64,000 bases of DNA from an uncultured Blautia sp. (GCA_900549015.1 URMH01000003.1:1-64000); one strand, 5' to 3'. Numbered from the stretch's first letter, positions 7,999 to 16,828 are shown. Translations and numbers: made by a program. Notes: generated from the letters alone by a model not told the origin.

Positions 7999-9354
7999 TT
8001 AAAGCTCAGACACGTATTTTTTAAACATATCGCCTCTCTGCTCGTAATTGTCAAACTGTCCCCAGCTTGCGCAGGCGGGAGAAAGAAGAACAGCTTCTCC
8101 CTCTTTTGCGTGTTCCGCACAAAAATGCACAGCCTCCTGAAGAGTTTCAAGAAGTACAAGGTCCGTAAAACCAAGACGTTCTGCTGCCGCCTTAATTTTC
8201 TCTTTTGTCTGTCCGATCAGAACGAGGCAGCGCACCTTTCCATCAAATGCCTTTATCCACTCGTCATAGCTTGATTCTTTATCGTATCCGCCTCCGATCA
8301 GATAGGTGGGACGGTTCATTGCCTGAATGCCTTTTATGGCTGCATCCGGGTTCGTTCCCTTGGAATCGTTATAATACACAACCCCGTTTTTCTCCGTGAC
8401 GTACTCGATTCTGTGCTCCACTGCTGTAAACTCACAGACGCTCTTTCGGATACTTTCCATATCTACGCCTGCGTAGTATGCCATAGCCACTGCAGCCATT
8501 ACATTTTCGTAATTGTGCTGTCCGAGAAGCTTTAATTCTCCTGTCTTTACAACAGGAATTTTCGCCGTCTCTGTAGCGAGCACGATGGTGTCGCCTTCCA
8601 GATAAATTCCTTTTTCCAGAGTACGGACACTGGAAAAATATACAACCTTCGGAACAGCCGTCTCACCGAATTTTCTTAAAACCTCATCTTCATAATTGAG
8701 AACGCATACATCTTCGCTGCTCTGATTTTTTGTGATCAGCTCTTTTACACGTATGTACTCCTCCATTGTATGATGGCGGTTTAAATGGTCCTCCGTGATA
8801 TTTAAAATTGCGCTGACCTCCGGGGCAAACTCCTCGATCGTCTCAAGCTGAAAACTGCTGATTTCCGCAACGGTCACGCTGTTCTCCTGCATCTCCTGCG
8901 CCTTCGATGTGTAAGGCGTTCCTATGTTTCCCACTACGAACACGGAAGGACAGGCGTCTTTCATAATTTTCCCCAGAAGAGCCGTTGTGGTTGTTTTGCC
9001 GTTTGTTCCCGTGATCGCAAGAACGCGACCTTTCCCTGTGCGGTAGGCGAGCTCTACCTCTCCCCACACAGGAAGACCCATCTCATAAAAGCGCTTTACA
9101 AGGGGAAGGTCTGTGGGAACTCCGGGACTTAATACGACAAGATCAAGGCTTTCCAGCACTTCCTCCGGAAGCTCTCCGGCATAAAATTCCACAGGATACG
9201 TTCCTGATGTTTTTTTTAGAACGGATTCTTTATCTGCATTTTCGTTTCCGTCATAGATAACAGGTTCTGCTCCCACTGCTCCAAGAAGGTCCGCCGCGCC
9301 GATTCCGCTTTTCCCGGAACCGAACACAAGAACCCTTTTCTCTTTTAAATTCAT
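7999..9354 (-). CDS. murD: UDP-N-acetylmuramoylalanine--D-glutamate ligase
   Basis: MurD adds D-glutamate to UDP-MurNAc-L-Ala in the cytosol using ATP. Evidence: the N-terminal nucleotide-binding start VLVFGSGKSGIGAADLL, the Mur ligase ATP site ITGTNGKTTTTALLG, the ITEDHLNRH motif and YNDSKGTNPDA near the C-terminal domain junction. 451 residues is the normal length. GGAGG precedes the ATG. It follows mraY in the same operon. Confidence 0.97.
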   Translation of the reverse strand: MNLKEKRVLVFGSGKSGIGAADLLGAVGAEPVIYDGNENADKESVLKKTSGTYPVEFYAGELPEEVLESLDLVVLSPGVPTDLPLVKRFYEMGLPVWGEVELAYRTGKGRVLAITGTNGKTTTTALLGKIMKDACPSVFVVGNIGTPYTSKAQEMQENSVTVAEISSFQLETIEEFAPEVSAILNITEDHLNRHHTMEEYIRVKELITKNQSSEDVCVLNYEDEVLRKFGETAVPKVVYFSSVRTLEKGIYLEGDTIVLATETAKIPVVKTGELKLLGQHNYENVMAAVAMAYYAGVDMESIRKSVCEFTAVEHRIEYVTEKNGVVYYNDSKGTNPDAAIKGIQAMNRPTYLIGGGYDKESSYDEWIKAFDGKVRCLVLIGQTKEKIKAAAERLGFTDLVLLETLQEAVHFCAEHAKEGEAVLLSPACASWGQFDNYEQRGDMFKKYVSEL

Positions 9355-9382
9355 AATCTATACTCCTCCATAAATCCCTCTG

Positions 9383-10339
9383 TTAAAGAGCCAGAAGTGC
9401 AATAAGACAGAGAATTGCTGTAATTACAGAAAATACGGCTACAATTCTTGTCTCTGACCATCCGCAAAGCTCAAAATGATGGTGAATCGGCGCCATTTTA
9501 AAGAAACGCTTACCGTGAGTTGCCTTAAAATATGTAACCTGGATCATAACAGAAAGCACTTCCACTACATAAATCAGCCCTACGATCAGAAGGAAAAGAG
9601 GCATCTGCATCATATAGGCTGCGCCTGCCACAAATCCTCCAAGAGCAAGAGAACCTGTGTCACCCATAAATACCTTTGCAGGATATACGTTAAACAGGAG
9701 AAATCCCATAAGTCCTCCTACTACTGCGCAGGTGATCGGCTCGATCCCGGATTTCAGCCCGAGAGATACGACTGTAAAAAATACAGCTACGATCAGAGTA
9801 ACGCTGGACGCAAGACCATCAAGACCGTCTGTAAAGTTCACGCCGTTTACTGTTCCGATCACAGCAAAAAACAGGATCGGCACTGCAAGCCAGCCTGCAT
9901 TCAGGTAATGTCCGCTCCAGAACGGAATCCGCATAGTAAGGGAAATATCTGTATAATTTACAACATAAAATGCAAAGATTCCCGTTACTACTACCTGGAG
10001 GAGAAATTTCTGCCAGGGAAGAAGACCGTCTGAACGCTTTAACACAGCCTTCAGATAATCGTCAAGAAATCCGATGATACCAAAACCAAGCGTTAAAAAC
10101 AGGACAGGAATGATCTTTGGATAATCCTTAATGTAAAACAGACAGGTCACTACTGTCGCAATTAAAAAGATGACTCCTCCCATTGTGGGAGTACCCGCTT
10201 TTTTCAGATGGGACTGTACGCCCTCCACTCTCTCGGTCTGTCCCATTTTCAGCCTTCTGAGAAAAGGAATCACAACAGGACCCAGCACAACGCTGACAGC
10301 AAAGGCAATCAGCACAGGAAGTATAACATCAAACTCCAT
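9383..10339 (-). CDS. mraY: Phospho-N-acetylmuramoyl-pentapeptide transferase
   Basis: MraY makes lipid I by transferring phospho-MurNAc-pentapeptide to undecaprenyl phosphate in the membrane. About ten hydrophobic segments and family motifs are visible: KKAGTPTMGG, FLDDYLKAV, VNFTDGLDGLA and the HHH-containing APIHHHFEL. I choose the ATG at 10339 (GAGG seven bases upstream) over a GTG two codons earlier. It is the first gene after a strong internal promoter. Confidence 0.96.
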   Translation of the reverse strand: MEFDVILPVLIAFAVSVVLGPVVIPFLRRLKMGQTERVEGVQSHLKKAGTPTMGGVIFLIATVVTCLFYIKDYPKIIPVLFLTLGFGIIGFLDDYLKAVLKRSDGLLPWQKFLLQVVVTGIFAFYVVNYTDISLTMRIPFWSGHYLNAGWLAVPILFFAVIGTVNGVNFTDGLDGLASSVTLIVAVFFTVVSLGLKSGIEPITCAVVGGLMGFLLFNVYPAKVFMGDTGSLALGGFVAGAAYMMQMPLFLLIVGLIYVVEVLSVMIQVTYFKATHGKRFFKMAPIHHHFELCGWSETRIVAVFSVITAILCLIALLAL

Positions 10340-10397
10340 TCTCACACCTCATTTAATTCTTTCGTTTTTTATTTTTATTGCTTTTGAAACACTTTCT

Positions 10398-10426
10398 AGT
10401 ATAAGGCTTTTTGGCTTATTTATCAA
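10398..10426 (-). promoter_or_regulatory. Promoter in front of mraY
   Basis: TTGATA (10426-10421) and TATACT (10403-10398) on the minus strand have a 17-base spacer. The -35 box overlaps the stop codon of the preceding PBP gene. It can drive mraY-murD-ftsW-murA-ftsQ independently of the mraZ promoter. Confidence 0.75.
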
Positions 10427-12186
10427 CCCTCTTTAGCTGTGTTCTGCTCCTCTTCTGTCCCGTTTTTTTCAATTCCCATATAGGGCAGCACATTCTCAAA
10501 AATGCTTCGGATCACAGGCGCCGCTATAGTTCCCCCATAGTAAATCCCCTTAGGATCATGAATAATGCAAAGCCCCAGTATCTGAGGGTTTTCAGCAGGG
10601 GCAAAGCCAAGAAAAGAAGAGATATACCGGTTTGCGCTTCGCGGAAGCGTCTGGGAGGTAGCAGTCTTTCCTCCTATGGAATAGCCCTCTATCTTCGCAT
10701 TTTTTCCGGAGCCTTCTGAGACAACTGTTTCCAGGATTGCCCGCACTGTTTCCGATGTTTCCTGTGATACAATTCTTTTTGGGGACGGATATTCAATTTT
10801 CTGTGCTTTTGTGCCGTCACTGCTCCTTACCGTCACTCCAAAATGTGGCGTTACCCTGTTTCCCCCGTTAATAAGCCCGCTCACAGTTGCCGCAAGCTGA
10901 ATGGGCGTAATCTGAAAAGACTGTCCGAAAGCGACAGTGGCAAGTTCCACCTCACCCATATTTTCCATTTTGTGCATGATCGTTCCTGCTTCTCCCGGAA
11001 GATCCACCCCTGTCTTTTCCAGAAGTCCGAACTGTCGGAAATACTTATAATAGTTTTCCACTCCCATGCGAAGCCCTACCTCTATAAAAACAGGGTTACA
11101 GGAGTTCTGCGCGCCCTGCACAAATGTCTCCGCTCCGTGTCCTGTCCTTCTGGCACACCGGATTCTTCTGTCTTCCACGATTTTATAGCCCGGACAGAAA
11201 AAATGGTCGTTTACAGATACCACGCCTTCCTCAAGTCCTGCGGACATGGTAATGATCTTAAAAGTAGAACCCGGCTCATACGTATCGTTCAAACATGGAT
11301 TTCTCCACATCTGATTCAGTAAATCCTGTTTCTTTTTCGGCGAAAGCCCGGAGGTATCCTGTCCTGTATTTAGCTGAAACGGCTCGTTTAAATCAAATTC
11401 CGGAACATTGACGCAGGCGTAAATCTCACCATTTTGCGGATTCATGAGCAAAATTGAAACGCGCTCCGCCTGTTTTTCCTCCATGACCTTTAAGGCTGCC
11501 TGCTGAACATATTCCTGTATACTGGCGTCCAGGCTGATCTGAAGGTCATTTCCGGAAACCGGATCTTCTCTGCTCTCCCCAAGACGCTCCAGCTCTACTC
11601 CTCTTGCGTCTGTTGTTGTCAGAATTTTCCCTGCTTCTCCTTTTAAAACCTCCTCATATTTTACCTCAAGTCCTATAATCCCCTGATTGTCTCCGCCTGT
11701 AAACCCCAATACCTTTGACGCAAGCGAACCATACGGATAATATCGCTTATAATCTTCATCAACTTTTACACCGGAAAGACCGTACTCCCGAATGGCGTCT
11801 CCTGTCTCCTTCTCCACATTTGTTTTAATACGCTCAATGGACGACACTTTTTCGACCCGTTTCCGTATATCCTCCTCTTTCATTTCCAGCTCCTGCGCAA
11901 GTACGGAAATCACCTTTTCCGGTTCTTTTATCTGACTGTGTATAACAGACACCGTACAGACTGTCCTGTTATCTGCCAGCACCTTCCCTTTTGCGTCCAG
12001 TATCCGTCCTCTTGCAGCCTTTATATCTCTTTCTCTCTCATGAAGTTCCTGCGCTTTTTCATAATAGTAATCTGAGCGGAATCCCATCAGATATACGAGT
12101 CTTCCGATCAGTCCTGCCATAATAAAAAAGCAGATAAAAAATACAAGCCATACTTTTTTTCTGTGGAATGTCCTGTTTCTTTTCAT
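10423..12186 (-). CDS. Class B penicillin-binding protein (FtsI/SpoVD-like), KTAT variant
   Basis: A septal DD-transpeptidase. It has a short cytoplasmic tail, one membrane anchor (about residues 12-34), a PBP dimer domain and the transpeptidase with S307-TFK (SxxK) and S362-C-N. The third motif reads K507-T-A-T instead of the usual KTGT. There is no PASTA domain. 587 residues is ordinary for the class. The ATG at 12186 has no normal ribosome-binding site; it lies eight bases behind a large stem-loop whose 3' arm ends GGGGTTTTGTTTT. It is the second of two tandem PBP genes; one may serve vegetative division (PBP2b) and the other sporulation (SpoVD), but which is which is not decided by sequence. 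Confidence 0.9.
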   Translation of the reverse strand: MKRNRTFHRKKVWLVFFICFFIMAGLIGRLVYLMGFRSDYYYEKAQELHERERDIKAARGRILDAKGKVLADNRTVCTVSVIHSQIKEPEKVISVLAQELEMKEEDIRKRVEKVSSIERIKTNVEKETGDAIREYGLSGVKVDEDYKRYYPYGSLASKVLGFTGGDNQGIIGLEVKYEEVLKGEAGKILTTTDARGVELERLGESREDPVSGNDLQISLDASIQEYVQQAALKVMEEKQAERVSILLMNPQNGEIYACVNVPEFDLNEPFQLNTGQDTSGLSPKKKQDLLNQMWRNPCLNDTYEPGSTFKIITMSAGLEEGVVSVNDHFFCPGYKIVEDRRIRCARRTGHGAETFVQGAQNSCNPVFIEVGLRMGVENYYKYFRQFGLLEKTGVDLPGEAGTIMHKMENMGEVELATVAFGQSFQITPIQLAATVSGLINGGNRVTPHFGVTVRSSDGTKAQKIEYPSPKRIVSQETSETVRAILETVVSEGSGKNAKIEGYSIGGKTATSQTLPRSANRYISSFLGFAPAENPQILGLCIIHDPKGIYYGGTIAAPVIRSIFENVLPYMGIEKNGTEEEQNTAKEG

Positions 12187-12194
12187 AAAACAAA

Positions 12195-12243
12195 ACCCCG
12201 GCAGAGATTGTCATTTCAATATATGACTTCTCTCTGTCGGGGT
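12195..12243 (-). terminator. Stem-loop with T-rich tail between the two PBP genes
   Basis: Arms 12195-12207 and 12231-12243 pair over 13 positions with one mismatch (A-C on the minus-strand RNA), with an inner GTCAT/ATGAC stem. On the minus strand the 3' arm is followed by TTTTGTTTT and then at once by the ATG of the downstream PBP. It resembles an intrinsic terminator and also covers the only G-rich segment available for ribosome binding. Confidence 0.6.
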
Positions 12244-12249
12244 ATTCAT

Positions 12250-14493
12250 TTATTCCAGTCCTGCTTCCTCGTTTGTAAGACCTTCGCTTTCCATATCATT
12301 TCCCTCTATCGGATCAGAATCGTCTTCCAGAGGTCCGGGAGCTTCCACATTGGACACACCGTCCTGCAGTTCTTCTCCTCCTGTATTGCCGTAGCTTCCC
12401 AGATTTTCGGATTTTATATATTCTCCATTTTCATTCACCTGGTAGCTGCCGTCCTCATTGAGGAGATAACCATTTTCATCAATGCGGTTTCCGTCCCAGT
12501 CAACAAGGTTTCCCTTATCGTCTATGAGATTTCCGTTTTCATCTACCTTGCCTCCAACCGGATTTTTCAGATAACCGGCAAATCCTTCCCACAGTTCTGT
12601 CTGCGGAACGGTTCCGTCCGTAATTTCATCCGGTGCAATATTCAGATACGGAAGAAGTTCTGACAGGATTCCCTGTGCGATATACTGTGGATAACGACTG
12701 GTTGCCTGATCTTCTACATTTGGTTCATCTACAACTACATAAATCACAATCTCCGGTTCCTCTACAGGTGCAAACCCGATGAAGGAAACGAGATATTTTC
12801 CGTTTCCACGGGGGAATTTTTCCGCCGTACCTGTTTTACCGCCTGAGCTGTAGCCCTGCACCTTGGAATAGTGACTGGTACCCTGCTGTACACTGAGCTC
12901 CATGTAGCTTCTGATGTCGGCAGAGATATTGGAAGAAATCGTCTGTTTTAAAAGAGTAGGAGAAAACGTTTTTACAATTCCACCGTTTGCATCTTTAATT
13001 TTTGTCACAAGATGGGGCTGATAGTAATATCCGCCATTTATAACAGAACAAAGAGCATTGATTTCCTGTATCATGGTACAGGTATAACCCTGTCCGAATG
13101 CAGAAGTTGCAAGCTCCGTCTCTCCCATCGTATCTTTCGTATGGATAATGCCAGTTCCCTCATTTGGAAGATCGATGCCTGTTCTTGCTCCGAAATTAAA
13201 AAGGCTCTGTGCCTTGATAAACTGCTCGCTTCCCATTTTTGCGCCAATCTGCATCATACCGTCGTTACAGGAGTTGGCGATCACTTCTCCAAGTGTCTCC
13301 GTACCGTGAGCGTCCGGGTAAACGGCACACTTGATTTTTGTCTCCGCATTTGCTCCAAAAACCTCAAGACCGTCGCATAAAAACGTATCTGACTCGGAAA
13401 TTTTTCCTTTTTCCAGGGCGCCCGCCATTACAATGGGCTTAACAACTGAACCGGGTTCAAACGCATCTGTGACACAGTAATTGCTCCACATTCCGTTTAA
13501 AGCTTCTACTGTCTGCTCATCGTTCATTGCCTTGATCTCTTCCTCTGAGTATTCTCTGGATAAGTCTCTCGGCTCATTCAGATCATACCTGTCACCGCCG
13601 TCCATAGCGATGATCTCTCCGGTAGAAGGATCCTCCACAATGACTCCAACGTTCTTTCCTCCCATTTTTCCATTGAATGCATTGACGTATTTCTCCACGA
13701 TCTGCTGTGCGCCAATATCAAGAGAAGTCTCAATACTTCTGCCGTTTACCGGTTCTATGATCGTCTGCTCCACGTCAGCATTGTTGTTAAAATATCCGTA
13801 CTGTCTTCCGTCTACCCCCATCAGGGTACTGTTATAATAACTTTCCAGACCTATATCTGCCACATCTCTTGAAAGCGTAAAACCAATGGTATCGCAGGCA
13901 GATTCATCAAAGGGGTAAATCCTCAGATAATCTTCCTCGAACCATACGCCCTTTACATTGCTTCTCTCTTCTATCTCCGCCTTTGTCAGACCGCTCTCTT
14001 CTATGTCCTCCGGAATCTCTGTAGCTTCCTCAAACGCCTTCTTTTCGTCCATGGAAATCTGTTTTTTCAGAATCTGATACTGGCTGTTTCTTGTATCCTC
14101 GGCAGAAAGCCGGGAACGTATATCCTTCTCGTCCAGTCCCAGAATATTTACAAGCGCCCGGACAGTCGGCTCCGTATATGTTTCTTTTTCATTTACAGCC
14201 TTGCAGTCCAGAATTACATTGTATACTTTATTGCTTGTAGCAAGAAGATTTCCATTTCTGTCGTAAATATCACCTCTCCTTGCAGGGATCACACGGTTTT
14301 CATATCTCTGCTGCGCCTGACTTAATACCTGTTTTTTGTATTTGCTGCCACTTGTTGCATTGATATAAGTAATCCTTGCTGCCAAAGCGACTAAAGCCAG
14401 CAACACTGCACAAAACAGCATTACCAGCTTTTTCCTCATGACCAGATTAATTTTTCGGGTTGGTTTTCTTCTTTTTTTTCCTGTCGTAGTCAA
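12250..14493 (-). CDS. Class B penicillin-binding protein with acidic DENG-repeat tail (FtsI/PBP2b-like)
   Basis: A 747-residue septal transpeptidase: basic N-terminus, membrane anchor (about residues 22-41), dimerisation domain, and transpeptidase motifs S349-VVK, SCN at 408-410 and K553-TGTA. From about residue 644 a tail of 104 residues follows. It begins with six short units of about seven residues of the type DENGNLI, DDKGNLV, DWDGNRI, DENGYLL, and ends in an acidic low-complexity stretch; no PASTA domain is present. The start is probably the TTG at 14493 (AGGTG just upstream, directly after ftsL). The tail would lie outside the membrane, as does the related tail of FtsQ in this cluster. 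Confidence 0.92.
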   Translation of the reverse strand: MTTTGKKRRKPTRKINLVMRKKLVMLFCAVLLALVALAARITYINATSGSKYKKQVLSQAQQRYENRVIPARRGDIYDRNGNLLATSNKVYNVILDCKAVNEKETYTEPTVRALVNILGLDEKDIRSRLSAEDTRNSQYQILKKQISMDEKKAFEEATEIPEDIEESGLTKAEIEERSNVKGVWFEEDYLRIYPFDESACDTIGFTLSRDVADIGLESYYNSTLMGVDGRQYGYFNNNADVEQTIIEPVNGRSIETSLDIGAQQIVEKYVNAFNGKMGGKNVGVIVEDPSTGEIIAMDGGDRYDLNEPRDLSREYSEEEIKAMNDEQTVEALNGMWSNYCVTDAFEPGSVVKPIVMAGALEKGKISESDTFLCDGLEVFGANAETKIKCAVYPDAHGTETLGEVIANSCNDGMMQIGAKMGSEQFIKAQSLFNFGARTGIDLPNEGTGIIHTKDTMGETELATSAFGQGYTCTMIQEINALCSVINGGYYYQPHLVTKIKDANGGIVKTFSPTLLKQTISSNISADIRSYMELSVQQGTSHYSKVQGYSSGGKTGTAEKFPRGNGKYLVSFIGFAPVEEPEIVIYVVVDEPNVEDQATSRYPQYIAQGILSELLPYLNIAPDEITDGTVPQTELWEGFAGYLKNPVGGKVDENGNLIDDKGNLVDWDGNRIDENGYLLNEDGSYQVNENGEYIKSENLGSYGNTGGEELQDGVSNVEAPGPLEDDSDPIEGNDMESEGLTNEEAGLE

Positions 14494-14505
14494 TCAATCA
14501 CCTGC

Positions 14506-15072
14506 CTAATTTGTACTCGGAATATCCTGATACTGCCTTACATAGCTGTTTCCTTCTGTCGTATATGTCATTACCTGATCTTTGGTGGGATAACTCATAC
14601 CAAGGCGTCCAATAGCGATTTTTCGAATAGTATCCAGATCAATATTAGAGGTTACCTGACTGTAATACGCGTCATTATCCTCCTTAAGCTGGGTAAGCTC
14701 TGATTCCAGAACTGCGACTTCCTTCATACTGGCAGTAATTTCCGCCTTGAGCTGAAGATAATGGATACAGAAAAAAAGAATTGCAGCGGAAACAACCGCT
14801 ATGAATACCACATATCCTTTTCCCATTCCCATTGCGCGCTCTCTGTTCTTCTGCGTCGTTCTGCTGACCTCCCTGTAGCTTTCCGGACGCGCCGTTTTTT
14901 TCTGAGCTACTCTTGCTCTTCTGACCGCCTCTTGCCTCTGCCTGTCCGGGTAATTCCTTGCAGGTTCTTCTGCAAGTCTTCTTACCGCATTGCCCTCTAC
15001 ATAGATTCCTCCTGCGTTCCTGGCACTATTCCGTCTTCTTCTGGCTGTCTCTGCTTGGTTTGTATTCGCCAT
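14506..15072 (-). CDS. ftsL: FtsL-like septum formation protein
   Basis: A small bitopic protein: an arginine-rich cytoplasmic segment of about 85 residues, one membrane helix (86-107), then a heptad-like coiled coil (about 108-136) and a short extracellular end with IGRLGMSYP, typical of FtsL/FtsB-type proteins. FtsL joins FtsQ/DivIB and DivIC to control FtsW and its PBP. The position between rsmH and the PBP gene is the classic ftsL place. The long basic N-terminal tail is unusual; most FtsL proteins have 20-40 residues there. The assignment depends on topology and position because FtsL diverges fast. Confidence 0.85.
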   Translation of the reverse strand: MANTNQAETARRRRNSARNAGGIYVEGNAVRRLAEEPARNYPDRQRQEAVRRARVAQKKTARPESYREVSRTTQKNRERAMGMGKGYVVFIAVVSAAILFFCIHYLQLKAEITASMKEVAVLESELTQLKEDNDAYYSQVTSNIDLDTIRKIAIGRLGMSYPTKDQVMTYTTEGNSYVRQYQDIPSTN

Positions 15073-15087
15073 TTTGTACTGCCCCTT

Positions 15088-16023
15088 TTATATCTTTCTT
15101 TCAAAAATCCGAAGTTTTGCGCTCTTGGAACGTGGGTTTTCCTCCATTTCCTCTTCTCCCGGAAGAATTGGTTTTCTGGTAATTACACGGCCTTTTGGCT
15201 TTTTGCCACACACACATACAGGAAATTCCGGCGGACAGGTACATGGATTTTCATTTTTTCTGAAAATCGTCTTCACGATCCGGTCCTCCAGTGAATGGAA
15301 GGTAATGATACAAAGCCTTCCTCCGTCATCAAGCAGATCGATCATTCCGTCAAGAGAATCCCGGAGTACATCCAGTTCTCTATTCAGTTCTATACGGATC
15401 GCCTGAAAGGTCCGCTTTGCAGGGTGTCCTCCTGATGCCTGCATTTTCATGGGAATTGCCCTTCTTATAATTTCTGTAAGCTGTCCTGTTGTCTCGATCG
15501 GACCATTCTGTCTTGCCGCAACAATGTGCTTCGCAATGTTCTTCGCAAATTTATCTTCTCCGTAATCACGAATGATACGGTATAATTCTCTTTCTTCGTA
15601 ACCATTTACAATGTCCCCTGCCGTCTGGCTCTGTCTCTGATCCATACGCATATCAAGGGGCGCGTCAGTACGGTAGGTAAAACCCCGCTCCTCATTATCA
15701 AGCTGATAAGAAGAAACACCCAGATCCAGAAGGATGCCGTCTACTTTTGTGATACCGCGGGCGCGAAGTTCCTCTACCATGTAACAATAGTTGCTGCGAA
15801 TGATCATCGCCTGTTCACAGGCAGCCAACCTTTCACTCGCAGCAACTATTGCATCCTGGTCTTGATCTATGCCAATAAATCTCCCCTTGGCAGAAAGTTT
15901 CCTGCATACCTCACCGGCATGCCCTGCACCTCCTAAAGTACCATCCACGTAGACACCGTCCGGCTTTACCTTTAAACCGTCTATGGTTTCTTTCAGTAAT
16001 ACAGATTTGTGTTTAAATTCCAT
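15088..16023 (-). CDS. rsmH: 16S rRNA (cytosine1402-N4)-methyltransferase
   Basis: RsmH (MraW) methylates N4 of C1402 in the decoding centre of 16S rRNA using SAM. The start HKSVLLKETIDGL, the SAM loop VDGTLGGAGHA, the LDLGVSSYQLD motif and FHSLEDRIVK near the C-terminus are all present. 311 residues is normal. AGGAG lies six bases before the ATG. It is the second gene of the division cluster. Confidence 0.97.
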   Translation of the reverse strand: MEFKHKSVLLKETIDGLKVKPDGVYVDGTLGGAGHAGEVCRKLSAKGRFIGIDQDQDAIVAASERLAACEQAMIIRSNYCYMVEELRARGITKVDGILLDLGVSSYQLDNEERGFTYRTDAPLDMRMDQRQSQTAGDIVNGYEERELYRIIRDYGEDKFAKNIAKHIVAARQNGPIETTGQLTEIIRRAIPMKMQASGGHPAKRTFQAIRIELNRELDVLRDSLDGMIDLLDDGGRLCIITFHSLEDRIVKTIFRKNENPCTCPPEFPVCVCGKKPKGRVITRKPILPGEEEMEENPRSKSAKLRIFERKI

Positions 16024-16058
16024 CTCCGTCTCCTGTTGGATTAGACTCTACGCATTGC

Positions 16059-16490
16059 TTAAATGACGATACCCATATCCTGCATATTCTCTGCAATTTC
16101 ATCCATATCGTCATAATCACAGTTTTCGCTCCACTTCTCTTTGCTCCAGACTTCGATCCTGTCCAGATTACCTGTCAGAACCACGTCTTTCTCCAGACCG
16201 GCAAACTCCCGCAGTGTCTGCGGCACTAAAACTCTCCCCTGCCTGTCCAGTTCACACATGGCAGCGCCTGCAACAAAGAACCGTGAGAAGGTTCTTGCGT
16301 TTTTATTTGTAAGTGGCAAAGCTCGTAATTTCTGTTCAAAGGCTTTCCATTCATCTACAGGATAAATAAAAAGGCAACCATCCAAACCTCTTGTAAGAAC
16401 AAATTCTGTTCCCAGAAGCTCCCTGAATTTCGCAGGAATGATCAGACGCCCCTTCGCGTCTATTGTATGATTGTATTCTCCCATGAACAT
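16059..16490 (-). CDS. mraZ: Transcriptional regulator MraZ
   Basis: MraZ is a ring-forming DNA-binding protein with two SpoVT/AbrB-like domains; it represses the dcw operon it begins. The sequence MFMGEYNHTIDAKGRL and the second-domain repeat CELDRQGRVLVP are diagnostic; 143 residues matches the family. I choose the ATG at 16490, which has AGGTG six bases upstream, over a GTG three codons earlier. Four exact 10-bp periodic TGG repeats upstream form the expected MraZ operator. Confidence 0.96.
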   Translation of the reverse strand: MFMGEYNHTIDAKGRLIIPAKFRELLGTEFVLTRGLDGCLFIYPVDEWKAFEQKLRALPLTNKNARTFSRFFVAGAAMCELDRQGRVLVPQTLREFAGLEKDVVLTGNLDRIEVWSKEKWSENCDYDDMDEIAENMQDMGIVI

Positions 16491-16573
16491 GCAAATCACC
16501 TACTCCCGGAAAATGTGATTCTCCCCTTCACATTTTCTTACAGGCGGAAATGATATATGACACCACCGGGTCT

Positions 16574-16608
16574 CCATTTGCCACCACTATTCTCCACTTT
16601 CTACCACT
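16574..16608 (-). promoter_or_regulatory. MraZ operator: four direct repeats with 10-bp period
   Basis: On the minus strand AGTGG occurs at 16608-16604, 16598-16594 and 16588-16584 and AATGG at 16578-16574, each exactly 10 bases apart, with a further CGGTGG just downstream. MraZ is known to bind tandem TGG-containing repeats at one-helical-turn spacing. The array lies just after the predicted transcription start, suited to repression of the cluster. Confidence 0.8.
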
Positions 16609-16617
16609 TATGTGCTT

Positions 16618-16646
16618 ATTCTAAACTATCCATGAGGAAATTACAA
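16618..16646 (-). promoter_or_regulatory. Promoter of the mraZ-led division operon
   Basis: TTGTAA (16646-16641) and TAGAAT (16623-16618) on the minus strand are 17 bases apart. Predicted initiation would fall near 16611, immediately before the MraZ repeats. The remaining plus-strand side of the 329-base gap (to 16828) is AT-rich and holds the putative trkH leader with a CTATA-GTA-TATAG dyad at 16776-16788. Confidence 0.7.
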
Positions 16647-16828
16647 GGGGAAATCCAAGTTTTTTTCTTTTTAAAAAATTTTTTCTTCTCCTAAGCCTGT
16701 TCTTCTTATCGTCAATCTTTATGCGGTCTTAATACTCTTAACTTACTTATTTATGCGTAATTAATACTGAATAGGCTATAGTATATAGACGCTATGAAAT
16801 AAAGATAATGTAAAGATGAAGGAAAAAT

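Noticed and set aside
9476..10033. Open frame of 185 codons opposite mraY
   Set aside because: mraY is well supported; the opposite translation is rich in Lys, His, Tyr and Cys without domain signs.
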